Assembly: GCF_016755635.1 (NCBI RefSeq)
Contig: NZ_CP051500.1
Span: 1,240,001 to 1,304,000 of the forward strand
Direction of reading: 5' to 3'
DNA: 64,000 nt
Source of the DNA: Helicobacter pylori
GTDB lineage: Bacteria; Campylobacterota; Campylobacteria; Campylobacterales; Helicobacteraceae
In this document: positions 15,735-24,694 of the stretch, piece by piece
Position numbering within the stretch: the stretch's first letter is position 1
How the letters are laid out: each line of letters begins with the position of its first letter
Translations under genes and position numbers: made by a program
Notes under the pieces: model-generated
Seen by the model: only the letters and a program-made list of their open reading frames with translations
Database searches by the model: none
What the model was told of the DNA's origin: nothing

Positions 15735-16432
15735 TTTAATTCCCCGAATTTGCGCACTCTTTTGTAAAAATCGCTAATGATGTTTTCTAAATCTTTAGGG
15801 GTGAAATCAGGCCATAAAATCGGCGTGAAAAACAATTCCGCATAACTGGACTGCCACAATAAAAAATTAGACAAGCGCATTTCCCCCCCTGTTCGCAACA
15901 ATAAATCCACTTCCGGCAAATCATGCGTGTCTAAACGATTAGAAATTTCATTTTCTAAACTTTCTATAGGGTTTATATGGCTAGGTGGGTTTTCTAGCAA
16001 GCTTTTAAACGCCCTTGAAAGTTCGTTTTTAGATCCGTAATTGAGGGCTAAAACTTGCGTAAAATCCTTAAAATGCCTGGTATCGTTTTCAAGCTGCAAG
16101 ATCGTGTCTCTCAATTCTTTAGAAAAGCCCTCTAAATCCCCTATCGCCCTGAAGCGTATGTTATTATCCAAGTAAGTGGATCGCTCATCTTTAAGGTATT
16201 TTTTAAGCATTTTCATTAAAAAATCCACTTCACTTTTGGGGCGTTTCCAATTTTCCGTAGAAAAAGCGTATAAAGTCAAGCATTCTAACTTATGATTAGC
16301 GCACCAAATCGTAATGTCTTTTAGGGTTTTTACGCCTTTTTTATGCCCATAAGCCCTAGCTTTATTCTTTAATTTAGCCCACCTGCCATTACCATCCATA
16401 ATAATGGCAAGATGTTTGAGAGTGTTATCCAA
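15728..16432 (-). CDS. uppS: Undecaprenyl diphosphate synthase
   Basis: A 234-residue cis-prenyltransferase making the C55 lipid carrier for peptidoglycan and O-antigen. It has IIMDGNGRWAKLK near residues 10-22 with the catalytic Asp and the diphosphate-binding GNGRW. LTLYAFSTENWKRPKSEV lies near 53-70 and the C-terminal RTGGEMRLSNFLLWQSSYAEL near 182-202 with the conserved Arg residues. It overlaps the downstream ABC ATPase gene. Confidence 0.95.
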   Translation of the reverse strand: MDNTLKHLAIIMDGNGRWAKLKNKARAYGHKKGVKTLKDITIWCANHKLECLTLYAFSTENWKRPKSEVDFLMKMLKKYLKDERSTYLDNNIRFRAIGDLEGFSKELRDTILQLENDTRHFKDFTQVLALNYGSKNELSRAFKSLLENPPSHINPIESLENEISNRLDTHDLPEVDLLLRTGGEMRLSNFLLWQSSYAELFFTPILWPDFTPKDLENIISDFYKRVRKFGELKC

Positions 16433-16471
16433 TGCCTTTACCCTTTAAAGAAAGTCCTTAATTATACACCA

Positions 16472-19318
16472 TTAAAGCGTGCAAGCATCCACTAAATAAG
16501 CGATATGCTGCCAAGCGAATTGGGTTTTTTCACTCAAACCGATCTCGCAAGTGCTAGAAGTGGAAAAGCCTCTTTTAAGATCATAGGATTGGTAAAACGC
16601 TTGAAAGCCGTTTAAAGCGCTCTCGTTGAGTTCAGGAGTGAAAAAGCCCTTATTCCCCGCAAAACCACAACAACCCGTCTCTTTATGGATAACAATCTCG
16701 CCCAAAGTGCATTTTTTAGCCAAATTGAATAACAGCTCTTCTTTATTCTCTAACTTTAAAGCGCACATCGTGTATAACCCTATGTCTTCGTTAATGGGGT
16801 TGAATTTTAATTTTGGGCTCAGAACTTCTTCAATATAGACGCTCAAATCATAAACTTTCAAATCCTTATAAGCTTTCATTTGCTTGAAAAAATGCGTCGA
16901 ACATGCACTATGGTCTAAAACAATCGGTATTTTTCCCTCATCGCTTAATTGTAAAAAAATCGCATGGTTTTTTTTATTGTTTTGTTTGGTTAAGTCGGTG
17001 TAATTGATAAAGGCTTTCCCGCAACAAAGTGCGTTTAATCCGTTAGGATACACCACAGAAACCTTGGCTTTTTGGCATAGGGATTCAAACACTTCTTGAA
17101 TGCATCTTTTATCCGCCATTTTGGTTGATGGAGCGAATGAGCGGTTGATGCATGTGCTGAAATAAATGACTTTTTCTTCGCTCTTAAGCGTTTTATTTTC
17201 TAAAGGATAGGCGTTGTTTTTGGGCATGTAATGAAAGGCTTTAGGGAAGGGCTTGATGAATTTTTTAATCCCTTTGGTCAAGCTTACTAAGTTGTGAGAG
17301 CCTATGAGGTTTTGAACTAAGCGAGCGCTTTTTAAAGAAAAACGAGCCACGCTTGTGGTTGTTTGCATGTTATTAAGGATCTTTGAAGCGAACTTTTTGC
17401 CTTTAGGGTTTTTTTGATAATAATTTAGGGCGATCTTTCCGGTATCAATTCCTAAAGGGCATAGCATAGAGCACATATGGCACACCGCGCAAGTGGCGTG
17501 CGCTAAATATTCAGACTCTCTTAAAAGCTCATGTAATAAAACTTGATCTTCATTATGACCATGACTCACCCTTTCTTTTAAGCGCTCTACCTCTCTGTGG
17601 ATAACGATTCGTTGTCGTGGTGTTAAAGATAAATCTTTGCTAGGGCAAACCCTTTCACAAAACCCGCATTCCATGCACATGTCCAAATGCTCTTCAATAG
17701 GGTGAATGCTCTTTAAATTTTTAGTGTGGATTTCTTTATCGTTTGTGATGATCACATCAGGGTTTAAAATGCCGTTAGGATCAAACAACTCTTTGATTTG
17801 TTTGTGGATTTTATAGGCTTTTTCTCCCCACTCCATTTCCACAAAGGGGGCTACCATTCTGCCTGTGCCGTGTTCGGCTTTAATAGAGCCAGAGCTTTTA
17901 CTCACCATTAAAAACATGTCAGAAACTAAATTTTCAAACGCTTTTCTTTCAGCTTCATTTTCTAAAATCGGCGTAACGACAAAGTGCAAATTCCCGCTTA
18001 AGGCATGCCCAAAAATAATGCCATTATCCTTAAAGCCATGTTTTTTTAAAAGCCCTTCAATCGCTTTTGCCCCCTCTACAAAATTTTCTTGACTGAAGCA
18101 GATGTCTTCAATGATCACAGAGCTTTGGCTTTTTCTTTTTGACGCTGCGATAGGGAAAATGCCTTTTCTGATCTTCCACCACGATTGATAAATGTTAGGA
18201 TCGCTGCTGATTTGAGAATCTAAAACGACCGGTATCGCACTCAAAGCGTTTAAAATCGCTTGCATGTTGTTTTCTAAAATCAAAGGATCATCGCTTTCGC
18301 TTTGAATGAGTATGCATGCGTTAGGCTCTTTGACTTCTAAAATCACGCTGGGCATGCCCTCTAAATTTTTCACGCTTTTTAAGCACGCATAATCCATAAG
18401 CTCTGCTGAAGAAATCATTTCAGGCTGTTTGGCTTTTAAGGCGGCTAAAATTTGAGCGGCTTTGGCGCATCGCTCTAAATTTTCATAAAACAATAACGCG
18501 CAAGTTTTATAAGCGTAGTCTTTCACGCATTCTAATCCCACGCTTGAAATAAAGCCTAAAGTCCCCTCAGAGCCTATGAACAAGTGGCTAATCATCTCAA
18601 TAGGATCTTCAAAATCAATGAGAGCGTTTAAGCTGTAGCCGGTGGTGTTTTTGATCTCGTATTTTTTCTTAATTAAAGCATGCAATTCTTTATCTTCTAA
18701 AATCTCTTTTCTTAAATTCAAAACCCCTTCAATCAAATCTTTGCGCGCGTTTTTGAAATTCTCAACGCTCTTTTGATTGGCGGTGTCTAAAAGAGCGCCA
18801 TCAGCTAAAATGACTCTTAAGGATTTTAGGGTTTTGTAGCTGTTTTGCTCCACCCCGCAACACATCCCGCTAGCGTTATTAGCGACAATCCCCCCTATCA
18901 TAGCGGTGTTTATCGTAGCGGGATCCGGGCCTATTTTTTTATGATAAGGTTTTAATAAAGCGTTCGCATGGCTTCCTATGACTCCGCATGAAAGCTGAAT
19001 GCTTTGAGCGTTGTCTAAAATTTTAGCGTCTTTGAAAAAATGCGCCACCACCACTAGCACCCCATCGCAGCTCGCCTGCCCTGATAAGGAACTCCCAGCC
19101 GATCTAAAAGTCAATGTAACGCCATGCTTTTTGGCTAAAACACAAAGCTTTTGGACTTCTTCTTCATCCTTCACCCAAGCGACTATTTTAGGGATATAAC
19201 GATAACATGACGCATCAATGCCATAAGCCAAACGGCGTAAATAATCCTTAAAGATCCGCTCGTTTAAAAACCCGCTCGCTTCGGTAAAAAAAGCATGATA
19301 ATTTTCTTCCACACGCAC
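16472..19318 (-). CDS. dld: FAD- and Fe-S-dependent D-lactate dehydrogenase
   Basis: A 948-residue respiratory flavoprotein oxidising D-lactate without NAD. The N-terminal FAD-binding type 4 domain includes VTLTFRSAGSSLSGQAS and IGPDPATINTAMIGGIVANN. A FAD-linked oxidase C-domain carries HALSGNLHFVVTPI and EHGTGRM. Two 4Fe-4S motifs follow, CMECGFCERVCP near residue 545 and CAVCHMCSMLCP near 614, then two CCG cysteine motifs (LCCGKAF near 765, GCCGFAGNKG near 886). The fusion of a GlcD-like and a GlcF-like half in one chain is as in other epsilonproteobacteria. It feeds electrons to quinone at the inner membrane. Confidence 0.9.
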   Translation of the reverse strand: MRVEENYHAFFTEASGFLNERIFKDYLRRLAYGIDASCYRYIPKIVAWVKDEEEVQKLCVLAKKHGVTLTFRSAGSSLSGQASCDGVLVVVAHFFKDAKILDNAQSIQLSCGVIGSHANALLKPYHKKIGPDPATINTAMIGGIVANNASGMCCGVEQNSYKTLKSLRVILADGALLDTANQKSVENFKNARKDLIEGVLNLRKEILEDKELHALIKKKYEIKNTTGYSLNALIDFEDPIEMISHLFIGSEGTLGFISSVGLECVKDYAYKTCALLFYENLERCAKAAQILAALKAKQPEMISSAELMDYACLKSVKNLEGMPSVILEVKEPNACILIQSESDDPLILENNMQAILNALSAIPVVLDSQISSDPNIYQSWWKIRKGIFPIAASKRKSQSSVIIEDICFSQENFVEGAKAIEGLLKKHGFKDNGIIFGHALSGNLHFVVTPILENEAERKAFENLVSDMFLMVSKSSGSIKAEHGTGRMVAPFVEMEWGEKAYKIHKQIKELFDPNGILNPDVIITNDKEIHTKNLKSIHPIEEHLDMCMECGFCERVCPSKDLSLTPRQRIVIHREVERLKERVSHGHNEDQVLLHELLRESEYLAHATCAVCHMCSMLCPLGIDTGKIALNYYQKNPKGKKFASKILNNMQTTTSVARFSLKSARLVQNLIGSHNLVSLTKGIKKFIKPFPKAFHYMPKNNAYPLENKTLKSEEKVIYFSTCINRSFAPSTKMADKRCIQEVFESLCQKAKVSVVYPNGLNALCCGKAFINYTDLTKQNNKKNHAIFLQLSDEGKIPIVLDHSACSTHFFKQMKAYKDLKVYDLSVYIEEVLSPKLKFNPINEDIGLYTMCALKLENKEELLFNLAKKCTLGEIVIHKETGCCGFAGNKGFFTPELNESALNGFQAFYQSYDLKRGFSTSSTCEIGLSEKTQFAWQHIAYLVDACTL

Positions 19319-19383
19319 TCCTTAAACATTCCTATTTATCAAATCATTGTAACATAACCTTACTTTAAAAATTAAGGATAAAC

Positions 19384-19716
19384 ATGCTTGAAGATTATGC
19401 AATCAGTTTAGAAGAAGTCAATTTCAATGATTTTATCGTCGTAGATGTGCGCGAATTGGACGAATATGAAGAATTGCATTTGCCTAACGCTACGCTCATT
19501 AGCGTCAATGACCAAGAAAAGCTCGCTGATTTTTTAGCCCAACACAAAGATGAAAAAGTGTTGCTCCATTGCAGGGCTGGCCGCAGGGCTTTAGATGCGG
19601 CTAAAAGCATGCATGAATTAGGCTATACGCCCTATTATTTAGAGGGCAATGTCTATGACTTTGAAAAATACGGCTTTAGAATGGTCTATGATGACACTTA
19701 CATTAAAAAAAACTAA
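19384..19716 (+). CDS. Rhodanese-like domain protein
   Basis: 110 residues making a single rhodanese domain. FIVVDVRELDEYEELHLPNA near residues 18-37 leads to the active-site loop LHCRAGRRAL, with the catalytic Cys near residue 63 followed by RAGRR. Such proteins transfer or sense persulfide sulfur. It begins the plus-strand run with hemD, which starts 2 bases after its stop. Confidence 0.88.
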   Translation: MLEDYAISLEEVNFNDFIVVDVRELDEYEELHLPNATLISVNDQEKLADFLAQHKDEKVLLHCRAGRRALDAAKSMHELGYTPYYLEGNVYDFEKYGFRMVYDDTYIKKN

Positions 19717-19718
19717 GC

Positions 19719-20390
19719 ATGAGAGAGATTGTATGGGTGCATTCTCAAAGAATCGCCCCTTATAAGACTCTCATTTTAGACGAATTGCACTACTATCCCT
19801 TAGAATTAGATCCAACCCTTTTTAACGCTCTTATTTTCACTTCTAAAAATGCGGTGTTTTCCTTGCTAGAAACTCTAAAAGACAGCCCCAAACTCAAAAT
19901 GTTACAAAACATTCCTGCTTACGCTTTGAGCGAACCCACCGCAAAAACTCTACAAGATCACCATTTTAAAACCGCCTTTATAGGGGAAAAAGCCCATGGT
20001 AAAGAGTTCGCTAAAGAAATCATTCCCTTATTGGAAAAAAAAAGCGTTTTGTATCTCAGGGCAAAAGAAATTGCCTCTTCTTTAGACACCATTCTTTTAG
20101 AGCATGGCATTAATCTTAAACAAGCCGTTGTTTATGAAAACAAGCTCAGACATTTGACTTTAAGCGAACAAAACGCCCTAAAGCCCAAAGAAAAGAGCGT
20201 TCTTATTTTTACCGCTATAAGCCATGCAAAAGCCTTTTTGCACTATTTTGAATTTTTAGAAAATTACACCGCTATCAGCATTGGCAACACGACCGCTCTT
20301 TATTTACAAGAACAAGGCATTCAAAGCTATATTGCCAAAAAACCCTCCTTAGAAGCGTGTTTAGAACTGGCTTTAAGTTTGAAAAGTTAA
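19719..20390 (+). CDS. hemD: Uroporphyrinogen-III synthase
   Basis: A 223-residue, poorly conserved enzyme that cyclises and inverts ring D of hydroxymethylbilane in haem synthesis. The fold is recognisable from ALIFTSKNAVFSLLETL near residues 38-54, YALSEPTAKTLQDH near 68 and VLIFTAISHAKAFLHYF near 160, with SIGNTTALYLQEQGI near 188. It is 2 bases downstream of the rhodanese gene. Divergence of this family makes motif evidence moderate; its position in H. pylori supports the call. Confidence 0.85.
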   Translation: MREIVWVHSQRIAPYKTLILDELHYYPLELDPTLFNALIFTSKNAVFSLLETLKDSPKLKMLQNIPAYALSEPTAKTLQDHHFKTAFIGEKAHGKEFAKEIIPLLEKKSVLYLRAKEIASSLDTILLEHGINLKQAVVYENKLRHLTLSEQNALKPKEKSVLIFTAISHAKAFLHYFEFLENYTAISIGNTTALYLQEQGIQSYIAKKPSLEACLELALSLKS

Positions 20391-20411
20391 GGAATGTTAA
20401 AAACACCTCAT

Positions 20412-20417
20412 TATAAT
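20412..20417 (+). promoter_or_regulatory. Putative -10 box for fluC
   Basis: A TATAAT 30 bases before the fluC start in the gap after hemD, well placed for a short leader. Confidence 0.5.
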
Positions 20418-20446
20418 GCTCTCAGTTATTTTTTAAAGGATGATGC

Positions 20447-20839
20447 ATGAATCTTGTCTTTTTATGGGCCGCTTTAGGGGGGGCTATAGGGAGTTCGTTA
20501 AGGTATTTTGTGGGCAAAATGATGCCCAGTAAATTTTTAATGTTTGAAAGTTTCCCTTTAGGGACTTTTAGCGTGAATCTCATAGGGTGTTTTGTCATCG
20601 GCTTTATGGGGCATTTGGCTGTTAAAAAAGTTTTTGGTGATGATTTTGGGATTTTCTTTGTAACCGGGGTTTTAGGGGGTTTTACGACCTTTTCTTCTTA
20701 TGGGTTAGACACTTTAAAACTCTTGCAAAAATCCCAATACATTGAAGCCATTTCTTATGTCTTAGGCACTAACATTTTAGGGCTTATTGGGGTAGCTATT
20801 GGTTGGTTTTTGGCTAAAAATTTTGTAGGCATTAATTAA
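20447..20839 (+). CDS. fluC: Fluoride ion exporter FluC (CrcB)
   Basis: A 130-residue protein of four transmembrane helices. The family signature GVLGGFTTFSSYGLDT lies near residues 74-89 and the N-terminal GGAIGSSLRYFVG near 11-23. FluC forms a dual-topology dimeric channel that expels fluoride. Shine-Dalgarno AAAGGATG precedes the ATG. No fluoride riboswitch is visible in the short leader. Confidence 0.93.
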   Translation: MNLVFLWAALGGAIGSSLRYFVGKMMPSKFLMFESFPLGTFSVNLIGCFVIGFMGHLAVKKVFGDDFGIFFVTGVLGGFTTFSSYGLDTLKLLQKSQYIEAISYVLGTNILGLIGVAIGWFLAKNFVGIN

Positions 20840-20861
20840 AAAACGCTTCCTAGCGTTTCAT
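20838..20861. terminator. Bidirectional terminator between fluC and hemW
   Basis: AAACGCT (20841-20847) and AGCGTTT (20852-20858) form a 7-bp stem with loop TCCT. A T run follows on the minus strand (GCGTTTTTTAAT), and TTTCATT follows on the plus strand. It sits between the convergent ends of fluC and hemW. Confidence 0.7.
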
Positions 20862-20884
20862 TAACGCTTGATTGAAGCAAAGCC

Positions 20885-21922
20885 TTACAACAGCCACAAA
20901 GCCATTTCATCGGCCATGAAAAAATCGCTCGCTACCAATCGGTTATTTTTAATGAAAGCCTTATTTTCTTCAATCAAAAACTTTACTTTATTTTCATCTA
21001 AGAAACTAAGCTCAACCCCAAGCACGCACCTCAAGCCTAAAAACAGCTTTTCTAAGCGCTTGTCTTGTTTATTAAGCGTCTCAACTTGGCGTTTTAAGGG
21101 GTCTTTAATATAGTTTTCTATGAGTTTTTTCGCATAAAAGCGCTCATTCGCCACGCAGCCCACAGCCCCAGCCCCACACCCTAAATAATCTTTAGCCCCC
21201 CAGTAAGCTAAGTTGTGTTTGACTTGGTAATTTCTAGCGTAATTAGACACTTCGTATTGCTTGAAAGAAAAGCCCTCTAAAATCTCTCTCACCACATTGT
21301 CAAAATGAGCGCATGAGGGTTTTTTGGCGTTTTTTTCCAAATTCGTGTTTTTTTCAACGCTCAAAGCGTAAGCGCTCAAGTGGTTGATAGGGAGTTCTTT
21401 AGCGAGTTTTAGTTCTTCTTTTAAAGAGTTTTCATTATCTAATGGGGTGTTATAAATCAAATCAATGCTGACATTTTCAATCCCGCTTTTTAAAATAGTT
21501 TCTATCACGGGAGCGATATTTTTGGAATGTTGGCGCTCTAAAAACAATAATTTATCTTCTCTAAAACTTTGCACCCCTAAACTCAAGCGGTTGATCCCTA
21601 AATCTTTTAAGCCTTGACACCAAGCTTTAGAAATCAATTCAGGGTTAGCTTCAGTGGTGATCTCACAATCCAAGCTCAAGCTTGCATGTTGATGAATGCT
21701 TTCAAAAATCCTTTCAAAAGACTCCACGCTTAAAGTGTTAGGCGTGCCGCCGCCAATAAAAATACTATCAATTGGTTCATCAGTTTGGCTTAAGGCATGC
21801 TTTAAATCCAGGCATAACGCTTGAGTGTATTCTTTTTTTAGCCCATGCTTATCTTCATAGGAATTGAAAGCGCAATAACCGCATTTATTTTCACAAAAAG
21901 GGATATGAATGTATAAAATCAT
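20885..21922 (-). CDS. hemW: Radical SAM haem-related protein HemW (annotated HemN)
   Basis: 345 residues from MILYIHIPFCENKCGYCAF; upstream in-frame ATGs would add 5 to 12 residues. The radical SAM cluster motif is CENKCGYCAF. The residue after the third Cys is followed by Phe rather than Cys, which separates HemW from true coproporphyrinogen dehydrogenase HemN. IFIGGGTPNTLS and the HemN_C-like tail are present. HemW proteins are haem chaperones. H. pylori annotations often call this oxygen-independent coproporphyrinogen III oxidase; I favour HemW. Confidence 0.8.
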   Translation of the reverse strand: MILYIHIPFCENKCGYCAFNSYEDKHGLKKEYTQALCLDLKHALSQTDEPIDSIFIGGGTPNTLSVESFERIFESIHQHASLSLDCEITTEANPELISKAWCQGLKDLGINRLSLGVQSFREDKLLFLERQHSKNIAPVIETILKSGIENVSIDLIYNTPLDNENSLKEELKLAKELPINHLSAYALSVEKNTNLEKNAKKPSCAHFDNVVREILEGFSFKQYEVSNYARNYQVKHNLAYWGAKDYLGCGAGAVGCVANERFYAKKLIENYIKDPLKRQVETLNKQDKRLEKLFLGLRCVLGVELSFLDENKVKFLIEENKAFIKNNRLVASDFFMADEMALWLL

Positions 21923-22018
21923 ATTTATTTCTCTCATTTTCATTTCATTTTTAAGCAAAACTTAAACTTGTAATTGTATCATTTTAAGATCATTTTGATA
22001 AGCATGAGGAGACACACT

Positions 22019-22309
22019 ATGAAAAAGGTTATTATGGCTTTAGGCGTTTTGGCGTTCGCAAACGCTTTAATGGCAACCGATGTTAAAGCTCTTGTAAAAG
22101 GTTGTGCCGCTTGCCATGGGGTTAAATTTGAAAAAAAAGCTTTAGGTAAAAGCAAAATCGTTAACATGATGAGTGAAGCAGAAATTGAAAAAGATCTTAT
22201 GGATTTTAAAAGCGGTGCTAACAAGAATCCTGTCATGAGCGCGCAAGCTAAAAAATTAAGCGATGAAGACATCAAAGCTTTAGCCAAATACATCCCCACT
22301 CTCAAATAA
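22019..22309 (+). CDS. Periplasmic cytochrome c553
   Basis: 96 residues. The ATG at 22019 has GAGGAGA upstream and gives a clean signal peptide MKKVIMALGVLAFANALMA. The mature protein carries a single haem-binding CAACH (VKGCAACHGVKFEKKALG) and a downstream axial Met in KNPVMSAQAKKL. It is the small soluble electron carrier between the bc1 complex and the cbb3 oxidase. The gene is monocistronic, with a strong hairpin after it. Confidence 0.94.
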   Translation: MKKVIMALGVLAFANALMATDVKALVKGCAACHGVKFEKKALGKSKIVNMMSEAEIEKDLMDFKSGANKNPVMSAQAKKLSDEDIKALAKYIPTLK

Positions 22310-22314
22310 ACTCC

Positions 22315-22354
22315 CTCAGTTTTAATAGCGCTATTTGGGTGCTATTAAAATGAG
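22315..22354 (+). terminator. Hairpin terminator of the cytochrome c553 gene
   Basis: TTTTAATAGC (22320-22329) and GCTATTAAAA (22341-22350) form a perfect 10-bp stem with an 11-base loop, extendable with CTCA/TGAG. A T-rich stretch follows a few bases later. Confidence 0.7.
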
Positions 22355-22424
22355 TTTCAAGCCCTTTTTTTCTTAATTTTTGATTTTAATGGCATTCTTA
22401 ACCCTACTTAAAGCCAGCATACAC

Positions 22425-22430
22425 TATAAT
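22425..22430 (+). promoter_or_regulatory. Putative -10 box for nudH-lysC-hobA-holB-folP
   Basis: TATAAT in the context ACACTATAATACC, about 40 bases before the nudH ATG, likely driving the five-gene run. No -35 match. Confidence 0.55.
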
Positions 22431-22470
22431 ACCATCTTAATCAAACAAGAAAGAGCTAAAATAAAGACCT

Positions 22471-22944
22471 ATGCTACATAAAAAATATCGTCCTAATGTT
22501 GCGGCCATTATCATGTCGCCAGACTACCCTAACGCATGCGAAGTTTTTATCGCTGAGCGCATAGATATTGAAGGGGCGTGGCAATTCCCCCAAGGAGGCA
22601 TTGATGAGGGTGAAACCCCTTTAGAAGCGCTCCATAGAGAATTATTAGAAGAAATTGGCACGAATGAAATAGAGATTTTGGCGCAATACCCCAGATGGAT
22701 CGCCTATGATTTCCCAAGCAACATGGAGCATAAATTCTATTCGTTTGACGGGCAAAAACAACGCTATTTTTTAGTGCGCCTAAAGCATGCGAACAACATT
22801 GATTTGAACAAACACACGCCAGAATTTAGGGCTTATCGATTCATCCATCTTAAGGATTTGCTTAAAAAAATCGTTCCCTTTAAACGCCAAGTGTACCGCC
22901 AAGTCATTGCTTATTTCAGAAGAGAGGGGTATTTAGGGTGTTAA
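22471..22944 (+). CDS. nudH: Nudix hydrolase, RNA pyrophosphohydrolase / diadenosine polyphosphatase
   Basis: A 157-residue protein with the Nudix box [13 protein letters not shown] followed by HRELLEEIG near residues 38-59, with all catalytic Glu residues present. [12 protein letters not shown] is the RppH/NudH subfamily hallmark. It removes pyrophosphate from 5'-triphosphate RNA, triggering decay; it has also been described as an Ap4A hydrolase (invasion protein A homologue). Its end overlaps the lysC start by 7 bases. Confidence 0.92.
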   Translation: MLHKKYRPNVAAIIMSPDYPNACEVFIAERIDIEGAWQFPQGGIDEGETPLEALHRELLEEIGTNEIEILAQYPRWIAYDFPSNMEHKFYSFDGQKQRYFLVRLKHANNIDLNKHTPEFRAYRFIHLKDLLKKIVPFKRQVYRQVIAYFRREGYLGC

Positions 22945-24155
22945 TCGTTCAAAAATACGGCGGCACAAGCATGGGCAGCGTGGAAAGGATTCACAATGTC
23001 GCCCAAAGGGTTTTAGAAAGCGTTAAATTAGGGCATCAGGTGGTGGTGGTGGTTTCTGCGATGAGTGGCGAAACCGATAGGCTTTTAGAATTTGGCAAGA
23101 ATTTTAGCCATAACCCTAACAAGCGAGAAATGGATAGGATTGTAAGCGCGGGGGAATTGATTTCAAGCGCGGCTTTAAGCATGGCGTTAGAAAGATACGG
23201 GCATAGAGCCATTTCCTTGAGCGGGAAAGAAGCGGGCATTTTAACCAGTTCGCATTTTCAAAACGCCGTGATCCAATCCATTGACACCAAACGCATCACA
23301 GAGCTTTTAGAAAAAAATTACATTGTGGTGATCGCTGGGTTTCAAGGCGCTGACATTCAAGGCGAAACAACGACTTTAGGGCGTGGGGGGAGCGATTTGA
23401 GCGCGGTCGCTTTGGCCGGGGCTTTAAAAGCGCATTTGTGCGAAATCTATACGGATGTGGATGGCGTTTATACCACCGATCCGCGCATTGAAGAAAAGGC
23501 TCAAAAAATCGTGCAAATCAGCTATGATGAAATGCTTGAACTGGCTTCTATGGGGGCTAAGGTTTTATTGAACCGCTCGGTGGAATTGGCCAAAAAACTC
23601 AGCGTGAAGTTAGTGACTCGCAATTCGTTTAACCATAGCGAAGGCACGCTCATTGTGGCTGAAAAAGACTTTAAAGGAGAACGCATGGAAACCCCTATAG
23701 TGAGTGGGATCGCATTGGATAAAAATCAGGCTCGTGTGAGCATGGAGGGCGTGGAAGACAGGCCAGGCATTGCCGCTGAAATCTTTGGCGCTTTAGCGGA
23801 GTATCGCATTAATGTGGATATGATCGTCCAAACGATCGGCAGAGACGGCAAAACCGATTTGGATTTTACGATCGTTAAAACCCAAATAGAAGAAACCAAG
23901 CAAGCCTTAAAGCCTTTTTTAGCGCAAATGGATTCCATTGATTATGATGAAAATATCGCTAAAGTTTCCATAGTGGGCGTGGGCATGAAGTCGCATTCTG
24001 GGGTAGCGAGTACCGCTTTTAAAGCCCTAGCCAAAGACAATATCAATATCATGATGATTTCTACAAGCGAGATTAAAATTTCGGTTTTGATTGACATTAA
24101 ATACGCTGAATTAGCCGTTAGAACTTTGCATGCGGTGTATCAATTGGATCAATGA
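22938..24155 (+). CDS. lysC: Aspartokinase
   Basis: 405 residues, GTG start after GAGAGGGG. It phosphorylates L-aspartate, the first step towards lysine, threonine, methionine and diaminopimelate. The kinase motif [15 protein letters not shown] lies near residues 4-18, [15 protein letters not shown] near 34 and [16 protein letters not shown] near 147. Two ACT regulatory domains occupy about 265-405. An internal ATG at codon 250 has a strong Shine-Dalgarno, so a separate beta subunit may also be made. It overlaps both nudH and hobA. Confidence 0.95.
   Translation: MLIVQKYGGTSMGSVERIHNVAQRVLESVKLGHQVVVVVSAMSGETDRLLEFGKNFSHNPNKREMDRIVSAGELISSAALSMALERYGHRAISLSGKEAGILTSSHFQNAVIQSIDTKRITELLEKNYIVVIAGFQGADIQGETTTLGRGGSDLSAVALAGALKAHLCEIYTDVDGVYTTDPRIEEKAQKIVQISYDEMLELASMGAKVLLNRSVELAKKLSVKLVTRNSFNHSEGTLIVAEKDFKGERMETPIVSGIALDKNQARVSMEGVEDRPGIAAEIFGALAEYRINVDMIVQTIGRDGKTDLDFTIVKTQIEETKQALKPFLAQMDSIDYDENIAKVSIVGVGMKSHSGVASTAFKALAKDNINIMMISTSEIKISVLIDIKYAELAVRTLHAVYQLDQ
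23673..23687 (+). promoter_or_regulatory. Internal ribosome binding site and ATG within lysC
   Basis: AAAGGAGA then 4 bases then ATG (23685), in frame with lysC at codon 250, at the boundary between the kinase and ACT domains. Translation here would give a 156-residue ACT-only product like the beta subunits of Bacillus and Corynebacterium aspartokinases. Confidence 0.5.
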
Positions 24156-24694
24156 AAAATTTCTACGACTGGATTAAGGAATTTGTGCACGATCAAGGGG
24201 AGTTTATCGCCCAACAAAGCGGGTGGCTGGAATTGGAGCGATCAAGCTATGCAAAACTCATTGCACAAACCATTTCGCATGTGCTTAATGGCGGATCGCT
24301 GTTGGTGAGCGCTGATTCTTCTAGGCGCTGGTTTTTAAGCTACATTCTTTCTAACTTAAACCCTAAAGATTTAAAAGAGCGCCCCTTATTGTCAGTCATT
24401 GATTTTAACGCTTCTTCTTTCTACCCCAAAAACGATGCAAATCTCTCTCTAGCCACCATAGAAATGACTTATCAAAACCCCATGTTTTGGCATGTCGGGA
24501 GGGTTGAAAATGAAGGCTTGAAAACGATACTACTGAGTAAAATCCCTAGTTTTTTATGGCTTTTTGAAGAGCTTAAAGAAGATTGCTTGCTTTTAAAAGA
24601 GCATGACATCTTATTGGATTATAAATTATTGCAACTCTTCAAACTCTTTGAAAACGCGCTTTTTAGCGCGCTATACAATAAGGTTACTCTGTGA
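24152..24694 (+). CDS. hobA: DnaA-binding replication initiation regulator HobA
   Basis: 180 residues; overlaps lysC by 4 bases (ATGA). Sequence and gene order match HobA of H. pylori, a tetrameric epsilonproteobacterial protein structurally like DiaA that binds DnaA domain I-II and promotes oligomerisation at oriC. Visible features are GGSLLVSADSSRRWFLSYIL and a hydrophobic C-terminal half. It is directly upstream of holB, linking two replication functions in one unit. Confidence 0.88.
   Translation: MKNFYDWIKEFVHDQGEFIAQQSGWLELERSSYAKLIAQTISHVLNGGSLLVSADSSRRWFLSYILSNLNPKDLKERPLLSVIDFNASSFYPKNDANLSLATIEMTYQNPMFWHVGRVENEGLKTILLSKIPSFLWLFEELKEDCLLLKEHDILLDYKLLQLFKLFENALFSALYNKVTL

Noticed and set aside
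20390..20447. Fluoride riboswitch upstream of fluC
   Set aside because: With a -10 box only 30 bases before the start, there is not enough leader to fold one.
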